From: Struthio camelus
Taxonomy: Eukaryota > Chordata > Aves > Struthioniformes > Struthionidae
NCBI RefSeq assembly: GCF_040807025.1
Contig: NC_090942.1
Coordinates: 35,914,911-35,978,910 of the forward strand
DNA length: 64,000 nt
Direction: 5' to 3'
Within the stretch, counting starts at the first letter, position 1, and each line of letters begins with the position of its first letter. Position numbers and translations under genes: made by a program. Positions 38,301 to 52,120 of this stretch are shown here, piece by piece. A model generated the notes under the pieces. The model saw nothing but the letters and a program-made list of their open reading frames with translations. It did not search any database and was not told where the DNA came from.

Positions 38301-39642
38301 TTAATACCAGGGATGATCACAACCATCCATTATCATTAGTTCCTTTTGAAAAAAAAAAAAGTTGATATAAGAAAAATATTTCTTGGGAACTGGCACTGTG
38401 GCCCTGGATGTGAATGCCGCTTCGCTACTTATTTCTTTTGGCAATGTATGAGCTGGAAACAAAATGACACTTTGGCCCATTATTTATAGCGATGTAACTT
38501 GAAATCAGCAAAGGTAGAATTTAGGTAAGGGTAGAATTTAGTTTACATGTGGAATTGCATTCAGTGTTTCGCTCATTCTTTCTGCTGCAGCTGCAAAGCA
38601 TGGACAGTCAAATCCAGCAATGTTTCATCATAATGGCTGTGTATCGCCTTTTCATTTGCAGCTCCTGTGGGAGTGCTGGTGTGGCCTATCACGCTGAGCA
38701 TGCCTCAGGCCCGTTTCAGATTTTGCAGAGAACCTTTGTGTTCTTCCTCCTGACCCTTCGGCTTCAGAGGCTGAAATGATCACAGCACAGTTCAGCACAG
38801 TTTACTGCCAAGTTTGTGTGAGCTTCCAGCAACTGGAATTCCCAGTCCTGCTCTCTCCGACTGGCATTTGTCTTGCACTGAGGTAGAAGTCTGTACCAGA
38901 ATCTATTCTGGGCTGTTTCATATTGATGGTTGGCTTAAAATTGCCCTTAAACCTTTTTATTGGTACAAAGAGCAAGGCGCTCTGTTTTTTTTTTTCAGTT
39001 GGCTATGTTTTGAGGTGTATGATCTGGCACGAGTCTTGAGACTGAATTCTGCACTAACTTGACAACTTCTATGATTCAATACAGTGGTTAATGCCTGTGG
39101 TTTTAGTCTTATTAAGCTGCCCTAATCATGAATGAATGAATACATTTTCATTAAGGAGTAAATTTTAAGAATGTTTTACACATCCTAATCAGTATATTGA
39201 GTTGAGGTTATGGTCTCTGTTATTAAGGATTGGTTTCCAATACACCAGTGGTATTTGGATGGTTGGTGGCATCTGAGGGCTTTGGTTTTGAGAAACTGAG
39301 AACTGAGAAAAAAATAACATTTTCAGAATTACTTCAGGATATTTAAAAATAGATTGTCCTTTGAACTTCAAATGTATTGGGAAAAAAACTTTGATAATTT
39401 AGAACTTCAGACAAATTTTAAAATAGGCAAAAAGAATATTTGGAAAAAATTTTGCCTGGCAAATAAAACAGAGAAGGTTCTTTTAGTCTTGTGAAGAAAA
39501 GTTTGCTGCAATTGGAAGCTTCCACAAGCCACTGCCATAGTCTACAGTAACGCTAAGTAAAGCAGAAATGTTTGGGAGCATGGAAGAGCATATATGTGAC
39601 TCTCTCTACCTCCCAATTCATTTAAATTCCCATTTCAGTGTA
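32371..39642. other. Non-coding DNA right of the CpG island
   Basis: No exon identified. If the rightward gene starts in the island this would be its first intron. Contains the 19-bp repeat cluster at 36.9 kb. Confidence 0.45.
36889..36968. repeat. Three copies of a 19-bp unit, two of them adjacent
   Basis: AGTAATCTAACCTTTAAAA occurs at 36889-36907, 36931-36949 and 36950-36968. The gap between copies one and two holds degenerate TTAAAATGC repeats. Probably slippage-derived. Confidence 0.9.
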
Positions 39643-40105
39643 TCAGAATCCCAGAATCCCAGATTTGCTGGGGCTGGCAGGATTAGAGATTTGCTGGATT
39701 AGAGATCATCTAATCCAATCCTATGCTCAAGCATGGTGAGCTAGAAGACTTTGCCCAGGATTGTGTCCAGTCGGGTTTGAACATTTCCAAGGACAGAAAC
39801 TCCACTACCTCTCTGGGCAACCTGTTCCAGGGTTCAACCACCCTCAAAATGAAGAAGTGCTTTCTTGTGTTCAGGTGGAACTGCCTATATTTCAGTTTGT
39901 GCCCATTGCCTCTTATCCTTAGCCTCTTGTCCCTTAATCATCTTAGTGGCCTTTGCTGGACTTGCTCCACAGGTCCGTATCTTGTACTGGACAGCCCATG
40001 ACTGGACCCAGTACTCCAGATGAGGCCTCACCAGGGCTGAGTAAAGCGGGAGGATTACCTCCCTCGACCTGCTGTGATGCTTTTCCTAGTGCAGCCCCAA
40101 AAATC
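39643..40105 (-). mobile_element. CR1 LINE 3' fragment, minus orientation
   Basis: Read from the minus strand, the CR1 3' end (plus-strand AGAATCCCAGAATCCCAG at its left edge) leads into the 3' UTR and the ORF2 C-terminal region. Plus-strand phrases such as CTCTGGGCAACCTGTTCCAG and the dense-match block near 40000 (ACCCAGTACTCCAGATGAGG) are diagnostic. A small local duplication of GGATTAGAGAT near 39680-39705 sits just inside the 3' end. Confidence 0.92.
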
Positions 40106-43100
40106 CAAATAGTTCTTTCAACACCTGCACTAATACAACTTTTTTTCTGTGTCTTTCATCATTAGAAGCTCCAGTTGAAGATTTTCACATGACTGGACCA
40201 TTTATGAGGTGTCCTGTCCATGTGAGATCTCTAGTGAAGCTCTAAATCTCATATTCTCTTTATAGGTTCTTTTTCCCATAGTCAGAGCATTTGCTTGTTA
40301 CTTCTCCTTTACCTATCTGATTATTTTTATGAAGCTTGTAGGTCCGCCATTATCTCTGAGTCTTCTACTCCTCTGTCAGCCTTGGTTGAAACACAGAGTC
40401 ATTGAGGAGATAGCTACAGAGAGAGACAGTCTAAGCCTTATATGCTTTAAATACTATGTTCAAAGTAGAACAGCTGAGCACAGGATTACAGTACTCAAAT
40501 CCTGAAGATGGAAGAGTGGAAGATCCTGTGTACTGTCTCTGCCATTTGTGCCTTTATCCATGGAGGACTGTAGTCAGCTGTGTTAATGGTGATGCACATA
40601 CAGTATAGTTGATATCTGTAGGCACTTTCACTTAGGAGCCAAAATAGCCTCATTAAGAATAATTTAACTGGAAAGGACAATACAGAGTTACACTGGTAGA
40701 TATCACTGAGGTTAAAAAGCTAATGGATAACGCTAGTAAATGACACTTTAGATTCTTCTGATCTGCTTAATTCAAAAAGCTGAAAAAATTCAGGACAGGA
40801 TGGACGTCCCTCCATCCATTATTCGTTCAGGTTAACTCATCCCATTATTATCACTTTTCTTTGGACTCATCCTATTTTCTTCCTTTTTTTGACTATATTT
40901 TGGCTGTAAGGCTTTTGATATCCACCTCAAATTTGAGACTACCTAAGACCATGATAACGTCTGAGTTACCATTTTTCGCCCAGGACACGTATATCTCCAT
41001 CGTTCATGTCAGTATGTAACTAGAGGGAAGAGATTTATAAAGCAGCAAATCTTGATGTGAGAGCAATGTCAGATACTCCTTCAGCTGATTGTTATAAGTT
41101 TATTATTATATGCATGCTAAGTTCAAGGAAATAGAAAATGTACTGTCAGTGCATTGTTTTACTGGAATTATTAAGTATTTTAAACAGGAAGCTTACATTC
41201 CAAGCAGTGGAAATAAAATGCTGTCTTAACCTGTAGAAGGAATTTTCTCATTCTTTTGCATCTGGAACTAGATCAGCTTTTATCAGATGAAACTTTTATT
41301 ATTTAATCAACATCCTATGCCCTCACAGATGACCGTGTTTTTCCGGCAGACATCTGACTGCTAGAAGCCTGAAAAACAACACATGGTGAGCTAAAAGAAC
41401 TGCTGTGCTTTAACCAACCGAGTCTGCTTTCTCTTGCTGTAAGCTCCTGTTCTTTTGGCTACAGAAAGCATCTGCTTTTAATGAACACAAATAAGCCAAT
41501 AAAATACAGGGTTTCCTTCCATTTCTCTGTAAATTTGATTAGCAGCTTGATCTCCAAATATCTTCTTTGGGGTTTAAATATAGCTCCCTGTTGAGCTGGC
41601 ATAGCTACAATAATTATGATCACATACACTGGGAGAAGCTGCAAGAAGATGACAGTCCAGGCATCTTTTCTGGTTGTTCTTGGCCTTACATAAATCCATT
41701 AATACCTTTGGATTTGCTAGTGCTGATTTTTGCATTCATGTTTATATTTAGTAGGAAATCACAGAGGCTGGTGTGAGTGGAGAAAATGACAGGAATAAGA
41801 TCTAAGTAAGAATCTGAGTCTGTTTTTACTAGTAGTACTCTTTTTGCATCTGAAATGAGGAGAAGAGTTTTCCTAACTTGTAGAAGTGAATTCGGAGAGT
41901 TGATTGTTATTTTATTTTGGAATAGCTTTGTTTTTTTCATCTTTGGCCATTGCTACTTTTCTCTTCTTAACTAGTCAGCACCCGCGAGTTTTCTTTTATC
42001 CTTTTGCTGCTTATGAATTTTATGATGTGACCCATGGCTTGGATCCAGCTAAAGACCAAGGCATGTCTTCAATTAGAACATGTGAATAATTTTACTGAGG
42101 CTATCAGGTCATCTATGTTTTCCATTCCTTAGCTTGGTTAGTGCTTTCAGCAGCTGCAGGGTGATTTCATCTTCGTATTACTACAGATCTTCTGAGTGGA
42201 AAACTGGGAGGATACAGTCGATACTCCTTCTATTTTCAAACCTTGCCTATTCACCTTTGATGGTGAGTTTCCAGTAGTTCTTTACTTCCCTCACGCTCTT
42301 CTAAGCCTATCTTAACAGTGGAGAAATAGTTTCATTGTTTTTAAAATGAAATATAGTTTGATATGTTAGGTAAAAACATGACTGGAACTTCTGTGTATGG
42401 CAAGGTTCCTGCAAGTGCTAGCATCCCCCAAGCCAAGCCAGTGTTTGTGAAAAAACTACAGTCTTGTTTAGAGCTTGTGTTTAGAGGGAAGAATATCAAA
42501 ATTTCCTTTTAGCCAAACTTGGTTTTCAGTTTGGCTTGGACTAACCAAATATAGTTGGTGGGTACTTGATGTTAGAAAGCAAGTATGTTCTCATGTAAAT
42601 TCGTGGTCTAGATTGTCATGGGAATTTTTAAAAAGCAGAGGCTAAGGGATTAATTTTGGAAGGACTAGTAACGCCATCCTTTGTTGAGGTCACTGAGTGC
42701 TTCCTGTTGTAAGCCCATATTTTCAGTTGCTTATAACCTTGTGAAAATTTCACAGATAGAGCTGAAGTTTTCCACGCTGGCTATCTGTCTCAGCTGATTT
42801 GTGAAGAGCAAGTGTCAGACATTTCTGGAACATGTTGGAAAGTGTCTAGAAAAAAGGAAATTTCAACAACTGGTATTGCCTGCATTAACGTGTCTGGTGA
42901 GTTTTTCTTGGAAATGCTCTAGTACCTCCTTATTTTGTAGGGATTTGTGAGGAAGTAGCCAAATTATAAACCTCTGAACAATTGAACTTTGTGCAATATT
43001 GAAGAGACCACTTGCTTTTTACCAACCAAATACCCTGATGATTTTGTCTGCAAGGGGGATGGAGCAAGAGGAAAAAAATGCTTCTATAGGCTACGCTGTG

Positions 43101-43508
43101 CATTGTGCTGTCCTGACATCTGAACTGAGACTCTGCCCTTTCGTGTTTATTGAGAGCACTCCGTGGGCCCAAGCAGTTGCGAGAAGCAAAACGCTTCTGG
43201 GAAGGTAAAGAAGAGTGCTTGCGTGTGGGTGTGAGAGGAAAATGATGACAGAAAAATAGTAGGCAGTGCTTTAACTGATGACTGTTGTAAATAGGCACAG
43301 AGAAAGGGGATGAACTAAAATAAACACAGGTGAGCTTAATTCTGTTTTTTCCTGATTTGGGTCTTGATTTTAATAATGTGTTAACACATTATGACTGGCC
43401 TTTTATGGAACATAATCACTTTTGGGTTTTACCTCAAATATGACAAGGCGTTGTGTCTCAATTAGAGTGAATCAGAAACTCTCTGCTGAAACACAACGTT
43501 TGTCAAAA
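40106..43508. other. Non-coding DNA between CR1 fragments
   Basis: Only short frames without recognisable domains, plus the 20-bp palindrome just to the left of the 43.5 kb CR1. Confidence 0.5.
43373..43392. repeat. Perfect 20-bp palindrome
   Basis: ATAATGTGTTAACACATTAT equals its own reverse complement. Flanking bases do not extend it. Could form a small cruciform or be chance. Confidence 0.9.
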
Positions 43509-43740
43509 AATCAGAGAATCTTCGAATAATTCAGATTGGAGGGCACCCCTGGAGGATATCTGGTCCAAACTCCCTGCTCAAAGCAGAGCCGACTTTGAAG
43601 TTAGATCAGGTTGCTCAGGGTCTTGCCTAGTTGCAGCCTCTCTGAGCAACGCAACCAGTTCCAATGTCCCACTTCAGCTTTTCCAAGATCAGACCATCCG
43701 AGATCTCCAAGCCGGGGCAGATATGATCGACAAGTTTTTT
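43509..43740 (-). mobile_element. CR1 LINE 3' fragment, diverged, minus orientation
   Basis: Plus-strand sequence contains the CR1 3' region in reverse (CTGGTCCAAACTCCCTGCTC, followed by the AGATCAGGTTGCTCAGGG block). It is more diverged than the copies at 39.6 and 49 kb and fades out near 43740. Confidence 0.85.
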
Positions 43741-46700
43741 CCAGATCTGAAAGCTTCTGAATCACTCAAAACTGCTTATTAGCCTTAGTTATAATTGTTA
43801 ATTTTAGTGTAGCTATTGGCAGTGGATGGCAACTTTCTGTGAACTTTCTGATGGCAATTTTTTGTGAATCAGTCACTGGTGTAAAACAAGCATATCGGTA
43901 GCGTGCAGCATCTGACTAGAGTTACAGAGCTCTCTTTTTTGCTACAGACAGAAATATACTTTTTTCCTACTTTTTCCATCCCTTCCCCTATTTTATGTAT
44001 TTCTAAGCTAAAGGGAAGGAGATCTTGCTAGAAGCTAAGCTTTCGTTCAGCTATGCGTGACTCTGCATGTTACCACCGAGTTAGAGAACCACCTCCTGCT
44101 CCTAATAGCCACCCATTCATCCCGAGGATTTAACTTGGCACAACTCAAGGTTCTCAGGGAAATTAGCTTTACAGTTTATCCTCACATCCACCCAAGCATA
44201 TCACAAAACACTGCAAGATATCAGAGACTTTTAAAAAGTAACAATTACCCCGCACTGCAAGAAAAGAATAAAAAGGAAAAGATAGTTTTGTCTCTGTCTC
44301 TTTCAGTTATGCAAACTAATTAAGAATGTTTGACAATCTAGGACAATATTTTGATTAGCAGTATTTGCTTGTTTCAGAGTTGTATGACAAAGCTTCCTAG
44401 ATAAAAAAGATTGCATGTATGTCTTGCACCCAAAAATAATTAAAATTTGCAAGTATGGACAATATTTATGTCAGCACCAGTTTTGATTATGGCAGCATAC
44501 CATCTGGTGTGTGGGATCAGCAGCACAAAGTCATTTGTCATATATTGTACAAAATATCAGCCTTCTTTTGTATTTGTGATTTTCGCCTGTTTGCACATAT
44601 ATCCACTTGGAGTAGAGTCTAAACGGACCAAAAACAAATCAGGGAAAAATCTTGCTAAGCTTCTCTTTGAAAAGAGTAAGGTGATAAATGTTGATTTCCC
44701 TGTTTGGGTTTCACCAGCACCGAATCCTTCCACAGGTTTTCTAAGGAAATAAGGGTTAAGCAATCACTCTGTCCATGTATCTGTATGTTCCCTGATAATA
44801 AAGGGAACTCTAAAAACTCTACTGTCCACTGCCAGTCACATTGCTCAAACAAATGCAACTTTGGTTATCCAGTTACTAAAATTTAGTGAAAATCACACTT
44901 GGGAAATGGAGGAACCAGAAATATACATATTTCTTGCCCTTTTCCTGACCTTTCTTTCCCCGAATTTATGTATTGGTTGCTTCTGCTTTGAGGGGTGAGA
45001 AATGCGACAGCTAAAGGGCTTTTTGAACCATGTGTGTGCTATGTTACAATGCAAATTGTGTGTTTGCAGATTAAGAACGTGATCTAGTTCATTTCTTAAG
45101 AGGTGAAGATTCCAGAAAGTGAAACCTGAGTAAAGCACAACAGATAGTATCATCACCTTCCTGAGCAGGTTTTGCTTTGGTGTCTCTCTTCTGGAGTGAA
45201 GTGAGTATTTGACTAAATGTTTTGCATGAACTGTACACAGAAATGAAAACAGCAGGGTTCTTCTTTAATGTAAGGCAAACAGAATTTTTAGAAAGACTTG
45301 ATTCCCTTTTCTGTATCTAGTAATCAAATATTAATTTCCTCAATTTGAAACTAATATTTACCATCATCAAAATTATCATCAATATGTGCACAGACATGCA
45401 CATAACACCTGATCAAATACAGTAACATAGATGAAAGCTGTTTTGACTTAAAAGGGGCAGAACCAGAGGCAGGATCATTTCTGCAACACTCAATACTTAA
45501 ACTGTTTCTTCACTACATACACTTCAAGGAAAAAAGGGACTGTGATGCCTTCTTGTAATGTCTATGCAAACAGCCAGAGTTTCACGGAGGTCCTCCTTCA
45601 ATAACACAGTTATTTGTAAGATGCATTTTCCAGAAATATATTCAGGCATGATTGTATCAACAGTAAGAAAAATGGAGTGGTCACCACTCCTCATGATAGT
45701 TTGTTTCCAAAACTACTCATCCTTACCCATCGTCATTCCCCCCCTTTTTTTTTTCACCTTGAATTGGCATGGCTTCTTTTTGAGTCACTGGCTCCAATTA
45801 TGTTTTTGACATATGCATTTTACTGATAGGTTCTCAGTAGCGTGGAAGACCAAGGCCTTCCAAAATATTAAGAATTCAGCATTACCCTGACAATAAATCA
45901 TGTCAAAAGCCATTGTTGGGCCCTTCTGCTACATCATGCCAACACATGACTCAGTAAGCCATCTCTGGCTGGGAATTTAGCTTCAAGCTTGTGTATGATT
46001 GAGTAGGAAAAAAAAAACCCACATGTAATAAGAAAGCTATTTCTGTTTTCTGATTAATGAAAAATTGATCTGGTTTTGCTTAAGAGTAAAAAACATTATT
46101 GAAATAGAGTTCTTCTGAAAAAGAGAGCAGCATGCAATTGCGAAAAATTATTTTGATTCTGAAATTGTGTGTAGATTTTGGATATGTCTAACATGCATAT
46201 AATTTGATTCAAGCTTAGTGAAAACCAGAATCAGAACATCAGATTGCTTTATTTTAGGAAGTAGTGTAATCCAGGGCTTTACTACTTATGTTATATGTGT
46301 AATTAGAAAAAGGCTTTGGTTGATGTCACTGGTTTAATCTCCAGCAAATTGGAGCGTTTGATAACCTACTGACATTGAAGCCCAGAAGATTCTATGCCAT
46401 GTCTTAACTAATCCATGATTAAAGGAAAATTAATATGTCTTTTTACCGTATTATCATAACATTGCAACTGGAAAGGAAAACACAGTTTAGGAATTATTTA
46501 ATCTACTTCCTTACTTGTTTAGATAGTTAACATTCTTCACAGGCAATGTGAGGATCATGTCTAATATTTGCACAGCAGCAGTTTGACGTTTGAATCCTCA
46601 GAGAAGAGTCTGCTAGTTTCACTTGCACCTCTGGTATAGTGATTAAGTATCAGTTTTCATAATACATACTTCATCCTTTGTTTGATCTTTGCCTGCTAAC

Positions 46701-49034
46701 CAGATTTAACCTAAGCAAATTAATTCTCTGATTTTTAATCAATGATCAAGAAATATGAGTTTAGATATTTGTTTTAACCTTTTTCAAATATTTGCATTTT
46801 AATTAAGATCCTGTATCATAACATACCCCATATAACCCACTTAAACTCTGACTTTCCATTAAATAAGCCTTTACATTTGATTCTGATGCTTCACTTTTAT
46901 GTACAAAAGATAAAATGTCTTTAAATTAAAAAATTTTGCAGTGCAACATATATTTATAAGTGATTTTTAAATTTTTTTAAAAATAGAAAAATGTAAGCAA
47001 TGTATTTCTTCTTTTTTAGGTAACCAGTATGTAACTTGTAGGTTGTGGCAAGCTACATTTGATTGGAAATTAGGATCCACTTACATAAAAGCTAGACTTC
47101 TTTTTTATTGAGTTAGAAAGCCTTCTTCACTTCTTTAATAAAAATAATAAAAAATTAGGTGTTTAAATTGCTCTGCCATATGAAAGCAACACTGACTGTA
47201 TTTAACAGTTTAACTGAAACAGATGATGAGCAGGTCTTCCAAAGGTTTAGAATTAATAGATCAGCTACTCTTCATCTTGTTTTTATTTCTAAACAGGAAG
47301 AAGAATATAGGATTTATCACTTTCTCGACTTTCATTTGGTTTCTTAACCAAATAATCTTGTTTATGGGAAAAAAGGCCATTTTGTCCCAAAAAAATGATT
47401 TAGTATTTTAATCACTTTCAATTTTAGACAATTAGCCAATATGTTCCATTATTTTTGACTTTCTTTAATATTTCTTCAAACTTCTGGTACTTCAGTGATT
47501 AAAATTTGGTGGTTGGTGTGACTGATTGGTAATAACCAGGGGCATAGCAACATTTTCTCCATCTGTGTTTAGGCATCCGATTTAATACTTTATGTTTGGA
47601 ATAGTGACAAGAAAATGAGACTGAGTGCTTTGTTGATCTACCTCTTTACAAACTGCTGTTTAACTTCATAGTTGGGCAGCTTTCTCTGTTCCATTTGTGG
47701 TGGTCTTTCCACATCTCATCATTTTTCTCAGTACTCCTGAGTCCAGCCATCACCTAAGGTTTGTTTGATAATAAGTAAAATATTGGACAGTTAAAATATT
47801 GTTTTAGAAATCCATAAGGAACACTGATACAGAACAGCTAGCAAATACCTTTAAAGTAAGTAACACATGCAATTAATACTCTTTCCAGTACACCTATTTA
47901 TAACAAGTAGCTAGATTCATGACAATTATTAAGTTTCAGTTAGTGCTATATTTTATGATAAGAGCTGAGAAGAAAGCAATGAACATGCATTAGAACAAAG
48001 GACAAGTAAGCAGCTGATTCAATTCATTCACCTATGCCAACATTATTTCCTATTCATTGCTTTCAAAAGAATAATTCTTATAATGTTATTTCATGCTTAT
48101 TACATGCTTTTTAAAGATTTGAATTTGCCATATTTTTTTTTTGTTTTACCTAGTTATACTGCAATTGCTTGAGAATTCTCCACAGAGGATCTTTCTGATA
48201 TATGTTCATCTGTACTATGGAGATCCCATCTGAAGAATGCTAAGTGACTCCAATGAATGAAAATCAGAAATGAAACTTAATGTGAGCCTGTTAAACTGAA
48301 AAAAAAAAAATTTAAAGCAAGATCTTGCATACACAACAGAAAAGGAAAATAATGCTGGTTGGAAAAATGAGAAATATTAGCGCCCTCTCCACTACTATGT
48401 TAATCAACTACATAGAACTATATCATTTTTATGAAGCTAGAGTTGACATAAAAGATTAAAGACATTTTTCCACTGATTCGGTACAAAGTTCCAAAAGCAT
48501 CCTCCATGCAGGAAATTGGGGATGGCTCACTGATGCTATGCATTGCTATTCATTAGTTAATGAATTTTATTCCTTCTTATATCTTAATAAAATTGGTCAT
48601 AATTTCACATTCATTTTTAAACATTTATAAAATAGAAATTATATTTAACCTAAAAATATTTAAATAAAAGTATATGCATCTTACTAGACTTACTAGCAAA
48701 ACTAATATTTTTTTTCTGTTTGGAGTCTAAAAAAATAACAGCCAAGTGATTTGGGCCAAGCAGCATAGTGTTTATTTTAAATCAATGGAATTAAAATTCT
48801 GCAAGATGCAAGGGAGTTTTTGAAAATTCGTCTCTTGTTGGTATGTGCTTTGTGAAGGGCCATTATTATATCAACTATTAATGGGGTATCGATCACTATT
48901 TATATTCATTTCACTAGTATGCCTATTCCTGCTTAAATCCTAGTATGCAGAAGACATATGGAGATGATTTTTTTTTCTCCAAAGGTCAGTAGAGGATTGT
49001 TTGTATCTTAAATATACTTGATATTGTTGTCTTG
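43741..49034. other. AT-rich non-coding DNA
   Basis: Strongly AT-rich, especially 46.2-49.0 kb. No gene, RNA or dated repeat recognised. Confidence 0.55.
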
Positions 49035-50570
49035 GGCACTGATGGGATGCACCCACGAGTGCTGAGGGAGCTAGCGGGCGTCATTGCTAGGCCACTCTTG
49101 ATCATCTTTGAAAGGTCATGGAGAACAGAAGAGGTTCCTGAGGACTGGAAGAAAGCCAATGTCACTCCAGTCTTCAAAAAGGGCAAGAAGGAGGAGCCGG
49201 GAAACTACAGGCCTGTTAGCCTCACCTCCATCCCTGCAAAGGTGATGGAACAGCTCCTCCTGGAGGTCCTCACTAAGCGTCTGGAGGACAAGAAGGTGAT
49301 CAGGAGTAGTCAGCATGGATTCACCAAAGGGAAATCATGCTTGACCAATCTGATAGCCTTCTCTGATGGGATGACTGGCTGGGTAGATGAGGGGAGAGCA
49401 GTGGATGTTGTCTTTCTGGACTTCAGCAAGGCTTTTGACACTGTCTCCCATCACATCCTTGTAGGTAAGCTCAGGAAGTGTGGGTTGGATGAGTGGACAG
49501 TGAGGTGGATTGAGAACTGGCTGGATGGCTGAGCTCAGAGAATTGTGGTGAATGGCACAGAGTCCTGGCGCAGGACCAGGTTGGAGGCCTGTAGCTAGTG
49601 GTGTCCCCCAGGGGTCACTACTGGGTCGAGTCTTTCAATATATTCATCAATGACCTGGAGGAAGGGACAGAGTGCACCCTCAGCAAGTTTGCTGATGATA
49701 CTAAACTGGGGGGAGAGGCTAACACACCAGAAGGCTGTGCTGCCATTCAGAGGGACCTGGACAGGCTGGAGAGCTGGGCGGAGAGGAACCTCCTGAAGTT
49801 CCACAAAGGCAAGTGCAGGGTCTTGCACCTAGGGAGAAATAACCCCAGGCAGCAGGACAGGCTGGGGGTTGACCTGCTGGAAAGCAGCTGTGCAGAGAAG
49901 GACCTGGGAGTCCTGGTGGACAACAAGTTAAGCATGAGGCAGCAATGTGCCCTTGTGGCCAAGAAGACCAATGGGATCCTGGGCTGCATTATGACGAGCA
50001 TTACCAGCAGGTGGAGGGAGGTGATCCTGCCCCTCTCCTCAGCCCTGGGGAGGCCTCCTCTGGAGTCCTGTGTCCAGTTCTGGACTCCCCAGTACAAGAG
50101 AGACATGGCACTGCTGGAGAGAGTCCAGCAAAGGGCTACTGTGATGATGAAGGAACTGGAGCATCTCTGCTATGAGGAGAGGCTGCGAGAGCTGGGCCTG
50201 TTCAGCCTGGAGAAGAGAAGATTGAGGGGGAGTCTGATCAATGTGTTTAAGTTTCTGAAGGGATGGTGCCAAGAGGACGGGGCCAGACTTTTCAGTGGTG
50301 CCCAGTGATAGGATGAGAGGCAATGGGCAGAAACTGAACCACAGGAAGTTCCATCTGAACCTGAGAAAAAACTTCTTCACTGTGAGGGTGACAGAGCACT
50401 GGAACAGGTTGCCCAGAGAGGTAGTGGAGTCTCATCCTTGGAGAAAGCTTGACTGGACACCGTGCTGGGCAATGTGTGCTAATTGACCCTGCTTGAACAC
50501 GGCGGTTGGACCAGGTGATCTGCACGGGTCCCTTCCAAGCTCAGCAATTCTGTGGTTTTGCGATTCTATG
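49035..50570 (+). mobile_element. CR1 LINE, 5'-truncated, about 1.5 kb, with intact 3' end
   Basis: Begins abruptly inside the reverse transcriptase region and runs through the 3' UTR to the terminal motif ...GATTCTATG, the hallmark 3' end of avian CR1. No poly(A) tail follows, as expected for this family, which ends in a short microsatellite. 5' truncation is the usual result of target-primed reverse transcription. It is the largest and best-preserved CR1 in the window and therefore probably the youngest. Its G+C content stands out from the flanks. Confidence 0.95.
49038..50486 (+). pseudogene. Broken CR1 ORF2 (reverse transcriptase, C-terminal half)
   Basis: Recognisable motifs include the YRPVSLT block at 49206, the motif A region with FLDFSKAF (catalytic Asp codon at 49419) and the motif C FADD box at 49688-49699, followed by the C-terminal region typical of CR1. 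The frame is interrupted by a TGA at 49530-49532, a frameshift between about 49590 and 49640, and another near 50290. The endonuclease and N-terminal RT parts are missing through 5' truncation. It cannot encode a working enzyme. Confidence 0.92.
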
Positions 50571-51377
50571 CAGAAAATAATATGGTGCGTGCATGGTGAC
50601 ATCAATATGCAAAAAGGTGACAGGGTGAACAAACTCTTCTAGAAAAAGCCCTGGTTCCTATGTCACTAATATATGAGGTTAAAACAACCTGAGGAAAGAG
50701 TCCTCCTTATGATGTCTCTCCCCTGTTTTCAGAACAGCTGACAGTTGGAAGAGAATGAGAAGTCTCTCATGGAATGGTTTCATGTCACCAACTTTACTGC
50801 TAGCTGCAGAGATAGTTGTGTCCCTTCTGCCGCCCCCATCCGGCTACACATCCTTGCGGCTTCCCTTCTATTGCTTGCCCAACTGTTAGCAATCCAGTTC
50901 AGCTTCCCAAACCGTTGGCAAACTAACTTAGGGGAAAAAAAGTCAGCTCTTTCATTGAGCTGAATTGAATTACTGGGGAGCCAGATAACCCCTCTGCCAG
51001 TGCAGGGGAGCAGGCAGAGTTACCTAGGTACAAGTCTGTGTTGAGTGTTGGGGAGAGAAATGAGAGGGGAGAGAGAGAATAAATGTAGGCTGTGGAATTA
51101 GCTCAAATATCATAAAACTTCATTCTCTGAGTCTGAAGTGCAGCCTGCAGGAAAGGATGCTTGCTCTGAGCATGGACAAGTGCCCTTTAAGCACTTGTGG
51201 CTTGTGGATTGACGATGATGAAGCAAGATAGTTACAGTGGAAAATCTGTGCTCATACAGTGGAGAATATAGCCAGGGGCTATTCTTTTAAAATGCTTTGT
51301 TTTTCGCTTCTAGTTTATACACCAACCATAAACCAGAAGTAAACTGGTAGAACTGGAAGCAATAAAGGTAATGCTTT

Positions 51378-51417
51378 AGAAGAAGAAGGAGAAGAAGAAG
51401 AAGGAAAAGAAAAAAAT
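51378..51417. repeat. GAA-rich microsatellite
   Basis: Mostly (GAA)n with GGA interruptions and a trailing A-rich run. Confidence 0.85.
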
Positions 51418-52120
51418 CACAATTTTCAGGGTGTTGCAACCAGAAGTCTCTTTATAAATGTAGATTTTTAGGAAGGTGCATTCTCATCAAACTATCTACA
51501 GCTCTAAAGCTCAGAGACAGACAGTGTTCTTAACAAAGGCTGGACTTTGACTGAGTCAGGAAAAACATTTCATGACAGCCTTCTTTTTGAGCAAATACAT
51601 GTCTTAACGCATGGCAAAAATACAGACAAGGTAAAGATATAATTGTCAAGGAACTTGGAAGGAGGAGATTGCACAAAGGAGTACTTCAAAGGCAGTACAA
51701 GAAAATCCACCTGTATATCTACACAGCTTGAATTCTTGCCACACATCTGCAGCATCTCTATAAATAATTTTCTGATTAGAGAACTTGGCATTCTTTTATG
51801 CTATTTATTATTCAGTATGCAGTTCATGAACCACTGAGGAGAATGAGTCTATCGCTGCATCAGAGACACTTGGCTGAACTTAAGGTAGAAAAACAGCATG
51901 GTTCAACATGTTTGCCATGGATGAATACCAGCGTTACATTCACAATTCCTCTGAACTTGTTATTAAAATGCTCTTTAATAACTGGGCTAAAATAGATCAC
52001 ATATCAAAACAGTAAGCAGTTCTGGGTTGGCTAAAATTATGTATTGATGTCAGTGTGAATTGGAGTGGTTCTGTCTGAAGAGAATGAAGCATTTTAAAAA
52101 ATTCTCTCTTTTTGAAGGGA

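Noticed and set aside
39723..40001. 92-codon plus-strand frame
   Set aside because: Antisense translation of a minus-oriented CR1 3' region.
49598..50308. A 236-codon frame that could be taken for a host gene
   Set aside because: It is the FADD-containing C-terminal part of CR1 reverse transcriptase, cut off from its N-terminal part by a stop and frameshift.
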